64,000 nucleotides of DNA from Bradyrhizobium sp. WSM3983 (GCF_000473045.1 NZ_AXAY01000018.1:119380-183379), one strand, 5' to 3'; shown: positions 32,408-41,269, counted from the first letter of the stretch. The notes: a model not told the origin generated them from the letters alone. Translations and numbers: made by a program.

Positions 32408-33802
32408 CTAAATTCCTCTCGGCGACGGCGCGGACACCACGCCCATCTTCTCCAATACGTGCGCGACGCGCAACGCGATGTCCTCGCGCCAGGGCGCAGC
32501 AATGATCTGCACGCCGATCGGCAGCGGCTCGAGCGGCACCGGCACGGCGACCACCGGCAGGCCGATGAAGGAGATCGGCTGGGTGTGGATGCCGATATTG
32601 GCACGCACCGGCAGCTCGACGCCGTCGAGATTGAAATTCACCTGGCCGAGCTTTGGCGCGGTGCAAGGCGTTGCCGGCGCGATCAGCACGTCGACTGACC
32701 TGAAAATCTCGGCGAGTTGCGCGCGATACCAGTGCCGGAATTTCTGCGCGCGATCGACCAGCGACGCCGGCACCATGGCGCCGGCGATCAGACGATCGCG
32801 CACGGCCGGATCGAAATCGTTCGGCCGCTTGCGCAGGCGATCGAGATGCAGCGAAGCACCCTCGGTGGTGGTGATGACATAGGCCGCCGCGCGGGCGCGC
32901 GCGGCTTCGGGGACGTCGACCACTTTCGTCACGCCAAGCGCCTTGGCGACGCGGCTGACGGCTTCGACGGCTTCCGGAAACACGTTCTTCTGAAAATGTC
33001 CGCCGGCGATCGCGATGCGCAGATCCGAAACCCGATTGGCGAGCAGCGGCAGCGTGGGCTCCAGACCACGTGTCGTGCAGGCGCAATCGTCCGCGTCCGG
33101 GCCCTGCATCGCGTCATAGGCGAGCGCGAGATCGGTGACCGAGCGCGCGAACGGGCCGAGATGATCGAGGCTCGCCACGAACGGAAACGAGCGCGCCCGC
33201 GACAGCCGGCCATAAGTCGGCTTCAGGCCAAAGATGCCGCAGAACGAGGACGGCACGCGGATCGAGCCGTTGGTGTCCGATCCGAGCGCGATCGGCACCA
33301 GCGCACCGCCGACGGCGCTCCCCGAGCCGCCGGAGGAACCGCCGCTCATCCGCGTCGTGTCATGCGGATTGCGCGAGGGACCGTCATGGACGTTCTCGCC
33401 GGTGAAGTCGTAGGCGTATTCGCCCATGTTGAGCGCGCCGACGAGCACTGCGCCGGCGGCTTCCATTCGTTCGATCAGCGTGGCATCGCGCTTGGCAGGC
33501 GCGAGGTCGCGGTTGATCTTCGAGCCGGCTCGCGTGGGCAGACCCGCGACGTCGAACAGGTTCTTCACCGCGAAGGGGACGCCGGCGAGCGGGCCGACCT
33601 TTTTGCCGGCCGCGATGTCCGCATCGATCGCGCGTGCTTTCGCGCGGGCGCGATCAGCGGTGACGTCGGTGAAGGAATTGAGAACGCCGTCGTGCTGCTT
33701 GACGCGCGCAAGCGCGGCTTCGGTCGCATCGAGCGCGGACATCTTGCCGCCCGCAACCGCACTCGCGATTCCGGCGGCCGTCATCTCTGGCTTGGTGGTC
33801 AT
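32408..33802 (-). CDS. atzE: AtzE-like amidohydrolase (1-carboxybiuret hydrolase, catalytic subunit)
   Basis: A 464-aa amidase-signature enzyme with K80 (GVPFAVKNLFD), the serine cluster in RMSGGSSGGSGSA (about 151-162) and S180 (LGSDTNGSIRVPSS). It is most like AtzE, which works as a complex with the small AtzG subunit and hydrolyses 1-carboxybiuret to 1,3-dicarboxyurea. The start at 33802 sits 7 bases after the atzG stop, consistent with co-translation. A GatA-type role is excluded by context and by lack of gatB. Confidence 0.86.
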   Translation of the reverse strand: MTTKPEMTAAGIASAVAGGKMSALDATEAALARVKQHDGVLNSFTDVTADRARAKARAIDADIAAGKKVGPLAGVPFAVKNLFDVAGLPTRAGSKINRDLAPAKRDATLIERMEAAGAVLVGALNMGEYAYDFTGENVHDGPSRNPHDTTRMSGGSSGGSGSAVGGALVPIALGSDTNGSIRVPSSFCGIFGLKPTYGRLSRARSFPFVASLDHLGPFARSVTDLALAYDAMQGPDADDCACTTRGLEPTLPLLANRVSDLRIAIAGGHFQKNVFPEAVEAVSRVAKALGVTKVVDVPEAARARAAAYVITTTEGASLHLDRLRKRPNDFDPAVRDRLIAGAMVPASLVDRAQKFRHWYRAQLAEIFRSVDVLIAPATPCTAPKLGQVNFNLDGVELPVRANIGIHTQPISFIGLPVVAVPVPLEPLPIGVQIIAAPWREDIALRVAHVLEKMGVVSAPSPRGI

Positions 33803-33809
33803 GGCAGCA

Positions 33810-33989
33810 TCAGGCGGTGAAGATCGGCGCCGGCTCGGTCTCGTCCGGCAGCGCGAATACGTCGACCATGCGGCCAAGCCGCAACGAGACTTCGAGATTG
33901 GCGCGCACCGCGGGCCGCCAGGCCTCCTCGACCGGCAGCGCCAGCGCTTTCGATACGGCGTCGATATAATTGTCCAGCGGCTCGGCCAT
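33810..33989 (-). CDS. atzG: AtzG-like small subunit (DUF4089, GatC-like)
   Basis: A 59-aa protein (MAEPLDNYIDAVSKALALPV..., LEVSLRLGRMVDVFALPDETEPAPIF). Its length, the two-helix pattern and the terminal DE-x-x-P segment match AtzG, a GatC-derived stabilising subunit of AtzE. ATG 33989 follows GGGAG. It sits between the ABC-transporter ATPase and atzE. Confidence 0.8.
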   Translation of the reverse strand: MAEPLDNYIDAVSKALALPVEEAWRPAVRANLEVSLRLGRMVDVFALPDETEPAPIFTA

Positions 33990-34015
33990 CACGCTCCCAA
34001 ATAATCAGTGCGCTC

Positions 34016-35740
34016 TCAGTGTACCTGCAACGGCGGATGCGGGATCGCCGTCAGCAGTTCCTTGGTGTAATCGTCCTGCGGATCGCTCAGGACCTTCTCG
34101 GAAGAACCTTCCTCAACGATCCGCCCCGTCCGCATCACAATGACACGATCGCACAACAAGCGCACTACATTCAAATCATGCGAGACGAACAGATAGCTCA
34201 TACCTAGCCGCGCCTTGAGGTCCTGGAGCAGGTTCAGGACGACAGCCTGCACCGAGACGTCCAGCGCCGCGGTTGGCTCGTCCAGGATGACGAGTTTGGG
34301 ATGCAGCGCGATGGCGCGGGCGATGCCGACGCGGGCCTTCTGGCCGCCGGAGAGCTGGTGCGGAAAGCGATCCAGCAGATTGTGCGGCAGGCCAACCATG
34401 GTGGCCAGCTCCTCACAGCGGGCGCGGAGCGCGTCGCGTCCCCTGATATCGCCAAGCTGCATGATCGGGTCAGCAATGGCGCGCGCGGCGGTGAAGCGCG
34501 GGTTGAGGCTGTCGGTCGGATCCTGGAACACCATCTGGATGCGGCTGCGCTGCGGCAGCCGGGCAAACGAAGCTGGCGCGATGCCGCCGATGTCCTCGCC
34601 GTCGAACTGGATCAGGCCGGAGGTCTGGTCCAGGAGCCGCATCACCATCATCGACGTGGTCGATTTGCCGCAGCCGGATTCGCCGACGAGGCCGACGCTC
34701 TCGCCGTGACCGATCGAGAGGTTGATGCCGTCGACCGCGCGGAACACATCGGGCTCCACGGGCGGCTTGCGGCCGAACAGTTTTCCGAGCGTGGCGGTGG
34801 CGCCCTGGCGGGGATATTCCTTGACCAGCTTTTCGATGAGGAGGAGAGGCTTCTGGCTCTCTGCGCTTGCTGCAGCCGCCGAGGTTGCCTCCGCAGGCGC
34901 GGCGGCTGCACCCTCCTCCTCCGGCAACAGATCCCGCAAGCTCACGCCGAGCCGCGGCGTCGCGCGCATCAGCTTCTTGGTGTAGGGGTGCTGCGGGTTG
35001 GCGAAGATGTCGGCGGCCTTGGCGGTCTCGACCACCCGGCCCTTCTCCATCACCACGACGCGGTCGCAATAGGCGGCGGCGAGGCCGAGATCGTGGGTGA
35101 TCAGGATGGTCGACATCGCCTTGCGCCTGGTCAATTCGACGATCAGGTCCATCACCGCCTTCTGGGTGGTGACGTCCAACCCAGTCGTCGGCTCGTCCGC
35201 GATCAGCAATTGCGGATTGCAGGCGAGCGCGAGCGCGATGACGACGCGCTGGCACATGCCGCCGGAGAGCTCGAACGGATAGGCGTGATAGCGCTCGCGC
35301 GGCTGGGCGATCTTGACCTGCTCCAGCGCCTCGATCGCCTTCTCGCCGCGATCTGTGACCTGGGCCTGCTGCACATGGGTGCGCAGCACGTCCTCGATCT
35401 GGTCGCCGACTTTGCGGATCGGGTTGAGCGCGGCGCGCGGGTTCTGGAAGATCATCGAGACTTCGCGGCCGCGCAGATCGCGCATCTGGGCTTCGGTCGC
35501 CGCTTTCACATCGATGCCGGAAAACATCACCGAGCCCTCGGCGATCTTGCCGGCGCGGTCGAGGATGCGCATCACCGCATAGGACGTCACCGACTTGCCG
35601 GAGCCGGATTCGCCGACGATGGCGAGCGTCTCGCCCTTGGCGACAGAGATGTTGACGTGCTGCACGGCTTTGACGATGCCGCGGCGGGTGGTGAATTCGA
35701 CGGTGAGGTCCTGGACGTCGAGCAGCGGTTGGGCGGTCAT
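34016..35740 (-). CDS. Peptide/nickel-type ABC transporter fused ATP-binding protein
   Basis: A 574-aa protein with two ATPase halves (DppD- and DppF-like), as in GsiA. First half: GESGSGKSVTS, LSGGMCQRV, LLIADEPTTGLD. Second half: GESGCGKSTTSM, LSGGQKARVGI, LVILDEPTAALD. They are joined by an Ala/Glu-rich linker around residues 275-305. The start at 35740 was chosen because the upstream frame runs into repeat sequence. It powers the DppB/DppC permease encoded upstream and is followed 26 bases later by atzG, tying the transporter to the amidohydrolases. Confidence 0.9.
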   Translation of the reverse strand: MTAQPLLDVQDLTVEFTTRRGIVKAVQHVNISVAKGETLAIVGESGSGKSVTSYAVMRILDRAGKIAEGSVMFSGIDVKAATEAQMRDLRGREVSMIFQNPRAALNPIRKVGDQIEDVLRTHVQQAQVTDRGEKAIEALEQVKIAQPRERYHAYPFELSGGMCQRVVIALALACNPQLLIADEPTTGLDVTTQKAVMDLIVELTRRKAMSTILITHDLGLAAAYCDRVVVMEKGRVVETAKAADIFANPQHPYTKKLMRATPRLGVSLRDLLPEEEGAAAAPAEATSAAAASAESQKPLLLIEKLVKEYPRQGATATLGKLFGRKPPVEPDVFRAVDGINLSIGHGESVGLVGESGCGKSTTSMMVMRLLDQTSGLIQFDGEDIGGIAPASFARLPQRSRIQMVFQDPTDSLNPRFTAARAIADPIMQLGDIRGRDALRARCEELATMVGLPHNLLDRFPHQLSGGQKARVGIARAIALHPKLVILDEPTAALDVSVQAVVLNLLQDLKARLGMSYLFVSHDLNVVRLLCDRVIVMRTGRIVEEGSSEKVLSDPQDDYTKELLTAIPHPPLQVH

Positions 35741-35858
35741 GGACGCCTCGCGTCGGTCAAAACGCTCGAAAACAACCCCATGCACAGTAGAACGACGTTG
35801 GAATCGTCGGGGACTTTTCGCGGGAAGTTTGAACGTGAGGCGGGCACCGCCCTCTCGT

Positions 35859-35965
35859 TCCCTCCCCCCCTGCGGGGGAGGGGAAGGGAGGGGGGTAGCC
35901 ACGAACGCCCATCTCCCCCGGGGCTACCCCCCTCCCCAACCCTCCCCCGCAAGGGGGGAAGGAGC
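35859..35965. repeat. CCCTCCCCC palindromic repeat inside the transporter operon
   Basis: CCCTCCCCCCTGCGGGGGAG and CCCTCCCCCGCAAGGGGGGA surround a GGGGGTAGCC...GGCTACCCCC inverted repeat. It lies between the permease and ATPase genes of one operon, a position where it may stabilise or end part of the transcript. Confidence 0.65.
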
Positions 35966-35990
35966 GATACAGCGGAATTCAAAATCACCA

Positions 35991-36890
35991 TCACGTCCTG
36001 CGCTGGGGGTCGACGATGTCGCGCAGACCGTCGCCGAGGAGGTTGAAGCAGAACACCGCGATCATCAGTGCGAGGCCCGGGAACAACGCGATCCACCATT
36101 CGCCTGAGACCATGAAGCCCGCGCCCTCGGCGACCATGATGCCCCATTCGGCGGTCGGCGGGCGGACGCCGAGGCCGATGAATGACAGGCCGGCGGCATT
36201 GAGGATGGCGTAGCCCATGGTCAGCGACATCTGCACGATCATGATCGGCATGATGTTCGGCAGGATGTGCACCAGCAGGATGCGGAATTCGTCGTTGCCG
36301 GAGAGCCGCGCCGCCTGCACGAAGCCGGCGTTGCGACGCACGTTCGCTTCGGCGCGCGCGACGCGGGCATAGAGCGGGAAGTTGACGATGGCCGTCGCCA
36401 GAATGATGTTCTGCACGGTATTGCCGAGCGCTGCGACGATGCCCATCGCCAGTACGAACAGCGGGAAGGCCATGATGGTGTCGGCGATGCGGCCAACGAT
36501 GCGGTCGGTCCAGCCGCCGAAATAGCCGGCCGCGATGCCCGCGAGCCCGCCCATCAGAAACACCAGCACGACCGAGGCGACCGCGATGAACGTATCGAGC
36601 CGCGTCGCCACCACGACGCGGCTGAAGATGTCGCGGCCGAGTTGATCGGTGCCGAACCAGTGCACCGCCGACGGCGGTTTCAGCGCCGCCGCGGTATCCG
36701 AGGCGAGCGGATCGTACGGCACGACATACGGGCCGAAGACCGCGGCAAGGAGAATGACGATCAGCAGGGCAAAGGAGAAGCCCGTGACCTTGTTCTCACC
36801 GAGAACGTAGCGGGTCTGTTCGAGGATCGCGACAAGGCCCGAGGTTCGTGCGGGACCGGCGGGTTCAACGGCGGGCGCAACAGAGCTCAT
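35991..36890 (-). CDS. Peptide/nickel-type ABC transporter permease, DppC family
   Basis: A 299-aa permease. The N-terminal OppC-type segment is followed by VPYDPLASDTAAALKPPSAVHWFGTDQLGRDIFSRVV in two parts (about residues 56-95), the DppC hallmark, about six membrane spans and the coupling loop RVARAEANVRRNAGFVQAARLSG. It starts 3 bases after the DppB-type stop, so the two permeases are coupled. Confidence 0.88.
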   Translation of the reverse strand: MSSVAPAVEPAGPARTSGLVAILEQTRYVLGENKVTGFSFALLIVILLAAVFGPYVVPYDPLASDTAAALKPPSAVHWFGTDQLGRDIFSRVVVATRLDTFIAVASVVLVFLMGGLAGIAAGYFGGWTDRIVGRIADTIMAFPLFVLAMGIVAALGNTVQNIILATAIVNFPLYARVARAEANVRRNAGFVQAARLSGNDEFRILLVHILPNIMPIMIVQMSLTMGYAILNAAGLSFIGLGVRPPTAEWGIMVAEGAGFMVSGEWWIALFPGLALMIAVFCFNLLGDGLRDIVDPQRRT

Positions 36891-36893
36891 GGT

Positions 36894-37907
36894 TCAGCCC
36901 TCAAGCCTGACGCGTGGATCGATCACGCCGTAGAGAATGTCGATCACGAGATTCAAAAGCACGTACATCACCGCCATGGTCAGCACGAACCCCTGCACCG
37001 GTGCGAAGTCCGACGAGATCAGCGCTTCGACCGCATAGGAGCCGATGCCGGGCCAGGCGAACACTTTCTCCACCAGCACGTTGGCGCCGAGCAGGAACGA
37101 GAACACCATGCTGAGCGTGGTGATTACCGGCAGCATCGCGTTGCGAAACGCGTAGGTGACGATGACGGTCGTCGGCGACAGGCCGCTGGCGCGGGCGGTG
37201 CGGACGAATTCGGACGCCAGCACTGCCAGCATCGAAGCACGCGTCATGCGTGCGATCGGCGCCAGCGAGAAGATCGCAAGCGTTGTCGCCGGCAGGATGA
37301 GCTGGCTCAACGCCGAACGAAACGCCTCGAAGTCGCGCGCGATCAGCGTGTCGATCAGATAGAAGCCGGTCACCGTCGGCGGCGCGCTGTAGAACACATC
37401 CAGCCGGCCGAGCGGCGCGGGCGACCAGCCGAGCCGGAAATAGAAGAAATACACCAGCACCAGGCCCGTGAAGAACACCGGCAGCGAGACGCCCGCTGTT
37501 GTCGTGATGCGACAGAGATGGTCGATCCATGATCCTGGTCGCGTCGCTGCGAGCACGCCGAGCGGAATTGCGATGACAATCGAGACGATCAGGCCGAGCA
37601 GCGTCAGCTCGGCGGAGGCCGGCAGGCGACTGCGGATCTCCGCTGCAACCGGCTGGCCTGTCGTGAGCGAGCTGCCGAAATCGCCATGCGCGAGATCGTT
37701 GGTGTAGCGGAAGAACTGCTCGATCAGCGGCTTGTCGAGGCCGAGCTTCTTGCGGATCTGCTCGACCGCTTCCTTGGTCGCGGCCGGACCGGCGAAATAC
37801 GCGGCGGGATCACCCGGCAACGCGCGCGTCAGCAGGAAGGTGACGATGACGACGCCGATCAGCGAGGGAATCGCGAACATCAGGCGCTTGCCGATCATGG
37901 TGAGCAT
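36894..37907 (-). CDS. Peptide/nickel-type ABC transporter permease, DppB family
   Basis: A 337-aa permease with an N-terminal membrane segment, the DppB pattern ALPGDPAAYFAGP, LGLDKPLIEQFFRYTNDLAHGDFG and a coupling region RMTRASMLAVLASEFVRTARASG. It forms the channel with the DppC-type protein. It may start at 37907 or at the second Met, 37898. Confidence 0.88.
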   Translation of the reverse strand: MLTMIGKRLMFAIPSLIGVVIVTFLLTRALPGDPAAYFAGPAATKEAVEQIRKKLGLDKPLIEQFFRYTNDLAHGDFGSSLTTGQPVAAEIRSRLPASAELTLLGLIVSIVIAIPLGVLAATRPGSWIDHLCRITTTAGVSLPVFFTGLVLVYFFYFRLGWSPAPLGRLDVFYSAPPTVTGFYLIDTLIARDFEAFRSALSQLILPATTLAIFSLAPIARMTRASMLAVLASEFVRTARASGLSPTTVIVTYAFRNAMLPVITTLSMVFSFLLGANVLVEKVFAWPGIGSYAVEALISSDFAPVQGFVLTMAVMYVLLNLVIDILYGVIDPRVRLEG

Positions 37908-37974
37908 GGGGCGCTCCTCGATGACAGATCGCTTGTGCTGTTTCGCGAGAACGTCGCCGCGCGCTCCGCTCCGT

Positions 37975-38081
37975 TCCCTCCCCCCTTGTGGGCGAGGGCT
38001 AGGGAGAGGGGTGGCTCCGGGAGAGGTCTGAGTTCGTGGCTACCCCTCTCCCCAACCCTTCCCCACAAGGGGGGAGGGAGC
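37975..38081. repeat. CCCTCCCCCCTTGTGGG palindromic repeat inside the operon
   Basis: CCCTCCCCCCTTGTGGGCGA and CCTTCCCCACAAGGGGGGAG flank an inner GGGGTGGC/GCTACCCC pair. It sits between the binding-protein and permease genes, where a strong hairpin often lets the binding-protein message outlast the rest. Confidence 0.65.
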
Positions 38082-38113
38082 CTGAAGAGCGTGCTCACCT
38101 CACCCATGACGCC

Positions 38114-39736
38114 TCACCCCTTCGCCATCGCGCGATAATCCAGGCGGCGGTGGAACCAGTATTGGTAGCCGCTGATGTTCTTCTGCATCGCGACGTTGAC
38201 GAAGGGCTGGTACAGCGGGATGCGCGGGATGTCGGTGTAGGCGAGATCGACAAAGCCCTTCACGTCGGTGTCGTAGGTCGCCATGTCGCCGGTCGCAGCA
38301 GCAACGCGGGCGCCGTCGATCAACTTGTCCATCTCCGCCGACTTGTAGCTCATGGTGTTGAAGACGGAATTGTTGCCGTGATAGCACCAGTAGAAGAAGT
38401 ATTCGGGGTAATCGAGCCAGCCCGAGAACACGTTGGTGAAGAGCGGCATCTCCTTCTTGTTCAATTCGGTGCGCCAGTTGGCGCCGGGCACCTTGTTGAT
38501 GGTGGTTTTGATGCCGATCTGCGCAAGTGACTCCTGCACCAGCACGCAGAGCGGCTCGTTGACGCCGGCGAAATTCAGGTCGAACGAGATCGTGGTCTCG
38601 AAGCCGTTGGCGAGGCCGGCTTCCGCCATCAGCGCCTTCGCCTTCTCCATGTCGGTGTTGTATTTGTGCGGCTGCGGCCAGGCCACTTCGGTCGGCTTGT
38701 CCTTCGGCGCGCCGAACATCGGGTTCGCGAGCCCGAACATCACGGCATCCATGATCTTCTGATAGGGCAGCGCGTAGGCCACCGCCTGACGAACCTTTGG
38801 ATTGTCGAACGGCGGCTTGGTGACGTTCATGCCGATATACTGGATGCCGTTGGAGAATGGCAGCGACACCACGTTGAGCTTGCCGCTGGCCTTCATCTCC
38901 TGGAAATCCTTGTTCGGGAGCTCGTAGGAGATGTCGGCGTCGCCGCGCTCCAGGAGCGCACGGCGGTTGCCGGCCTGCGGCACCATGCGCCAGATCACGC
39001 GCTTGATCTTCGGCAAGGGACCGCCGATCCAATCCTCGTTGCGCTCCATGATGACTTCGGTGCCGGCCGTCCACTTCGTCACCCTGTAGGCGCCGGAGCC
39101 CGCAGTCTGCTGCTTGGTGAATTCGAGGCCCCACGGATCCTTCTCGCTCGAATTCTTCTTCACCAGCTCAGAGTTGACGATGCAGGGCACGATGACCGCG
39201 AGATCGGGGATCGTCAGCCTGTCCTTCTTCAGGAAGTCGACGCGCACGGTATAGTCGTCGATCACGACGAACTGCTCAGGCTTGGTCAGCGAGCCCGCAC
39301 TCATCTGGAAGGTCGGGAAGCCGCCGACGCTGACGGCGCGGTCGAGCGACCACTTCACGTCTTTCGCCGTGACCGGCGCGCCGTCATGGAATTTGGCGTT
39401 CTTCTTCAGCTTGAAGGTGACCGACATGTCGTCGATCTTGAACTCCTCGGCGAGCTCGCCCTTGAACTTGTCGCGGTCGTAATAGGGCACGCCGCCGGGG
39501 CCGACCTTCATCTCGTGGCTGATCAGGCGGTCGTAGCAATTCCAGGACACTTCATAGCCGGGCACGTTGGTGCCGACGCCGTGGATGTCGAGATTGTTCG
39601 GGCCGCCCTCCGAGACGATCAGCAGCGTCTCCGAGCGCACATCGGCATAGGCCGAGGAGATGACCTGGGGCATCGCCGGAAGCGCCGCGCCGGCGGCCAA
39701 TCCGGACACGGACTTGAGGAAATCGCGACGCTTCAT
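38114..39736 (-). CDS. Family 5 extracellular solute-binding protein, Tat-exported
   Basis: A 540-aa protein beginning MKRRDFLKSVSGLAAGAALP, a twin-arginine signal, followed by the peptide/nickel-binding fold (NNLDIHGVGTNVPGYEVSWN; NAKFHDGAPVTAKDVKWSLDR at about 112-132). It is the first gene of the operon with dppB-, dppC- and dppDF-type genes and atzG, atzE and atzH, and would capture the substrate in the periplasm. Binding of a biuret- or ureide-like molecule is inference from context. Confidence 0.9.
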   Translation of the reverse strand: MKRRDFLKSVSGLAAGAALPAMPQVISSAYADVRSETLLIVSEGGPNNLDIHGVGTNVPGYEVSWNCYDRLISHEMKVGPGGVPYYDRDKFKGELAEEFKIDDMSVTFKLKKNAKFHDGAPVTAKDVKWSLDRAVSVGGFPTFQMSAGSLTKPEQFVVIDDYTVRVDFLKKDRLTIPDLAVIVPCIVNSELVKKNSSEKDPWGLEFTKQQTAGSGAYRVTKWTAGTEVIMERNEDWIGGPLPKIKRVIWRMVPQAGNRRALLERGDADISYELPNKDFQEMKASGKLNVVSLPFSNGIQYIGMNVTKPPFDNPKVRQAVAYALPYQKIMDAVMFGLANPMFGAPKDKPTEVAWPQPHKYNTDMEKAKALMAEAGLANGFETTISFDLNFAGVNEPLCVLVQESLAQIGIKTTINKVPGANWRTELNKKEMPLFTNVFSGWLDYPEYFFYWCYHGNNSVFNTMSYKSAEMDKLIDGARVAAATGDMATYDTDVKGFVDLAYTDIPRIPLYQPFVNVAMQKNISGYQYWFHRRLDYRAMAKG

Positions 39737-39888
39737 GAGACGGCTCCAACACGGAAGTTTCTGGTTGGAACAGGATTCGCAAGGTTCGTGCCAAGACTTA
39801 AGGAGAGCCGAAGACCGGAATAATTCTTTGATATTACTGATTAAACTCTATTCTAGGCTACGAGAACTAAGCGCCCCGGCCTTAAGAA

Positions 39889-39898
39889 TTGCATACAA
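39889..39898. promoter_or_regulatory. Candidate GntR (FCD) site upstream of the transporter-atz operon
   Basis: TTGCATACAA is one base from the TTGTATACAA palindrome used by many FCD-type GntR proteins; TGCAT and ATGCA also flank ACAAAGAA here. It lies in an AT-rich 180-base leader before the binding-protein start (39736), in a window that is otherwise GC-rich. Confidence 0.35.
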
Positions 39899-39972
39899 AG
39901 AAATGCATTTGCTCATTAATTAGACTGACTTTGGTCGCGGCCTATTTGCTATGCGGCGCCTGTCCACCCACC

Positions 39973-40113
39973 GTCGTCCCGGCGAAGGCCGGGATCCATA
40001 CCGCGTGATCCATCGGTCAACGCAGGCTCGTGGTACCACGGGAGAACGAGTAACTGCTGGTCTTCGCCAAACTCCTCCCTGGGGGTATGGGTCCCGGCCT
40101 TCGCCGGGACGAC
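39973..40113. repeat. 27-bp inverted-repeat element, copy 3
   Basis: Left arm 39973-39999 (one base different from the other copies, GGGATCC instead of GGGACCC) and right arm 40087-40113 flank about 87 bases. It fills the second half of the 398-base gap 39737-40134; the first half is the AT-rich promoter region. Confidence 0.8.
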
Positions 40114-40134
40114 AATGGAGATTGGCGCGAGCCA

Positions 40135-41088
40135 TCACTCCGCCCAGATCAGATCCTGCAGCGCGACCAGATCGTCCGCCTTGTCCTGCCAGCCCTCGAT
40201 GCAGATGTGGCTGTTGAGGTCGCTGGCAGAGTGCAGCAGCATCAACGCCATCAGGCGCCGCTTCAGCGCGAAATCGAGGTTTGGGTAGCCAAAACCTTCG
40301 AGCAGGCCGCGCACCCTCCCCGGCCGCCCCGCCGACATGAAGGCGCTCGGGCCGAGCAGATCGTAATCGCGCCAGCCCGCCCTGACGTCGCCGAAGTCGA
40401 ACAGGCCGGCGAGCGACCAGTCGCCGTCGCGGCAGGCGAGCAAAAAATTCTCCGGAATGTATTCGCCGATCAGGATCACAGGCGGCGCGTCCATTGGAAT
40501 CAGCATTGCCGCATCGCGCAGGAGATCGTCGAGGCCGGCGAGGAATTTTGGCGCAAGACCGAGACGCGTGTGCCGCGTCCTGCATCCCAGCATCTGCGTG
40601 CGCATGAATGCGTCCCAGCGCGGCTCGATTTGCGCGAGCGGGCCGAGCGGCGCGCGCTGCACGGCGGCGATGGTCTCGCCGATCTGGCGCAACACGCGCT
40701 CCTTCTGGGCTTCGGCGAGTTGAGGCCATACTTCCGAACCGAGCGTGCCGGCAAGGCGCGTGATGATCAGATAAGGCCAGCCGTCGCGCTCGCCTTCCGC
40801 GACGATCTCGGGGATCGGCAGATGCAGGCAGCCCCTGAGCTGCATCAGCGAGCCGCGTTCCGAGACGAATTGCGCGCGCAGCAGCGGCGGGAAGATTTTC
40901 AGGATCAGCTTCTCGCCGAGGCCCAGTACGAGATTGGTGCCGGTCGAAAACACATGTGGCGAGCCGATGTCGATGCCGTGGCTGCGCGCGATGTCGAGCG
41001 CAATCGGCAGCCATTGCGGCGGATCGGAGCGAAAGCTGCGAAAGGTTTTCGCGTCGGCGAACGCGGGTAGCGACGGAACGTTGATCAT
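40135..41088 (-). CDS. APH/choline-kinase-fold protein (aminoglycoside phosphotransferase family)
   Basis: A 317-aa protein with the kinase-like APH fold: nucleotide-binding KLILKIFP, then IGEYIPENFLL as the catalytic loop and GLFDFGDVRAG as the metal-binding DFG-like motif. The usual catalytic HGD becomes IGE, i.e. Asp is replaced by Glu, while the loop Asn is kept, so activity may differ from true antibiotic kinases. ATG 41088 follows AGGGCGG. The gene stands alone; the substrate is unknown, and resistance should not be assumed. Confidence 0.7.
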   Translation of the reverse strand: MINVPSLPAFADAKTFRSFRSDPPQWLPIALDIARSHGIDIGSPHVFSTGTNLVLGLGEKLILKIFPPLLRAQFVSERGSLMQLRGCLHLPIPEIVAEGERDGWPYLIITRLAGTLGSEVWPQLAEAQKERVLRQIGETIAAVQRAPLGPLAQIEPRWDAFMRTQMLGCRTRHTRLGLAPKFLAGLDDLLRDAAMLIPMDAPPVILIGEYIPENFLLACRDGDWSLAGLFDFGDVRAGWRDYDLLGPSAFMSAGRPGRVRGLLEGFGYPNLDFALKRRLMALMLLHSASDLNSHICIEGWQDKADDLVALQDLIWAE

Positions 41089-41145
41089 CCGCCCTGGCTC
41101 ATCCGAATAAGCTTCGTGGATTCGGTGCAAGCCGAGCAGACGGTG

Positions 41146-41269
41146 CACCTCTCCCGCTTGCGGGAGAGGTCGTGCCGAAGGCGCGGGTGAGGGTTCTCTC
41201 CTCTAGGGGATTATCCCATTGCCGCGATACCCTCTCCCCAGCCCTCCCCCGCAAGCGGGGGAGGGGGCG
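41146..41269. repeat. CTCTCCCGC palindromic repeat region
   Basis: ACCTCTCCCGCTTGCGGGAGAGGT is a near-perfect hairpin at 41146-41169 and CCCTCCCCCGCAAGCGGGGG a second at 41241-41260, separated by the GAGGGTTCTCTCC block seen in other repeats here. It is upstream of the APH-fold gene. Confidence 0.6.

Noticed and set aside
35859..38081. CRISPR array or attC-like cassette suggested by repeated GC-rich palindromes
   Set aside because: Repeats are single hairpins at irregular distances, with no uniform spacers, cas genes or integrase; they are intergenic elements found across the window.
40135..41088. Aminoglycoside resistance gene
   Set aside because: Only the fold is shared; the catalytic Asp is replaced and there is no mobile or resistance context.
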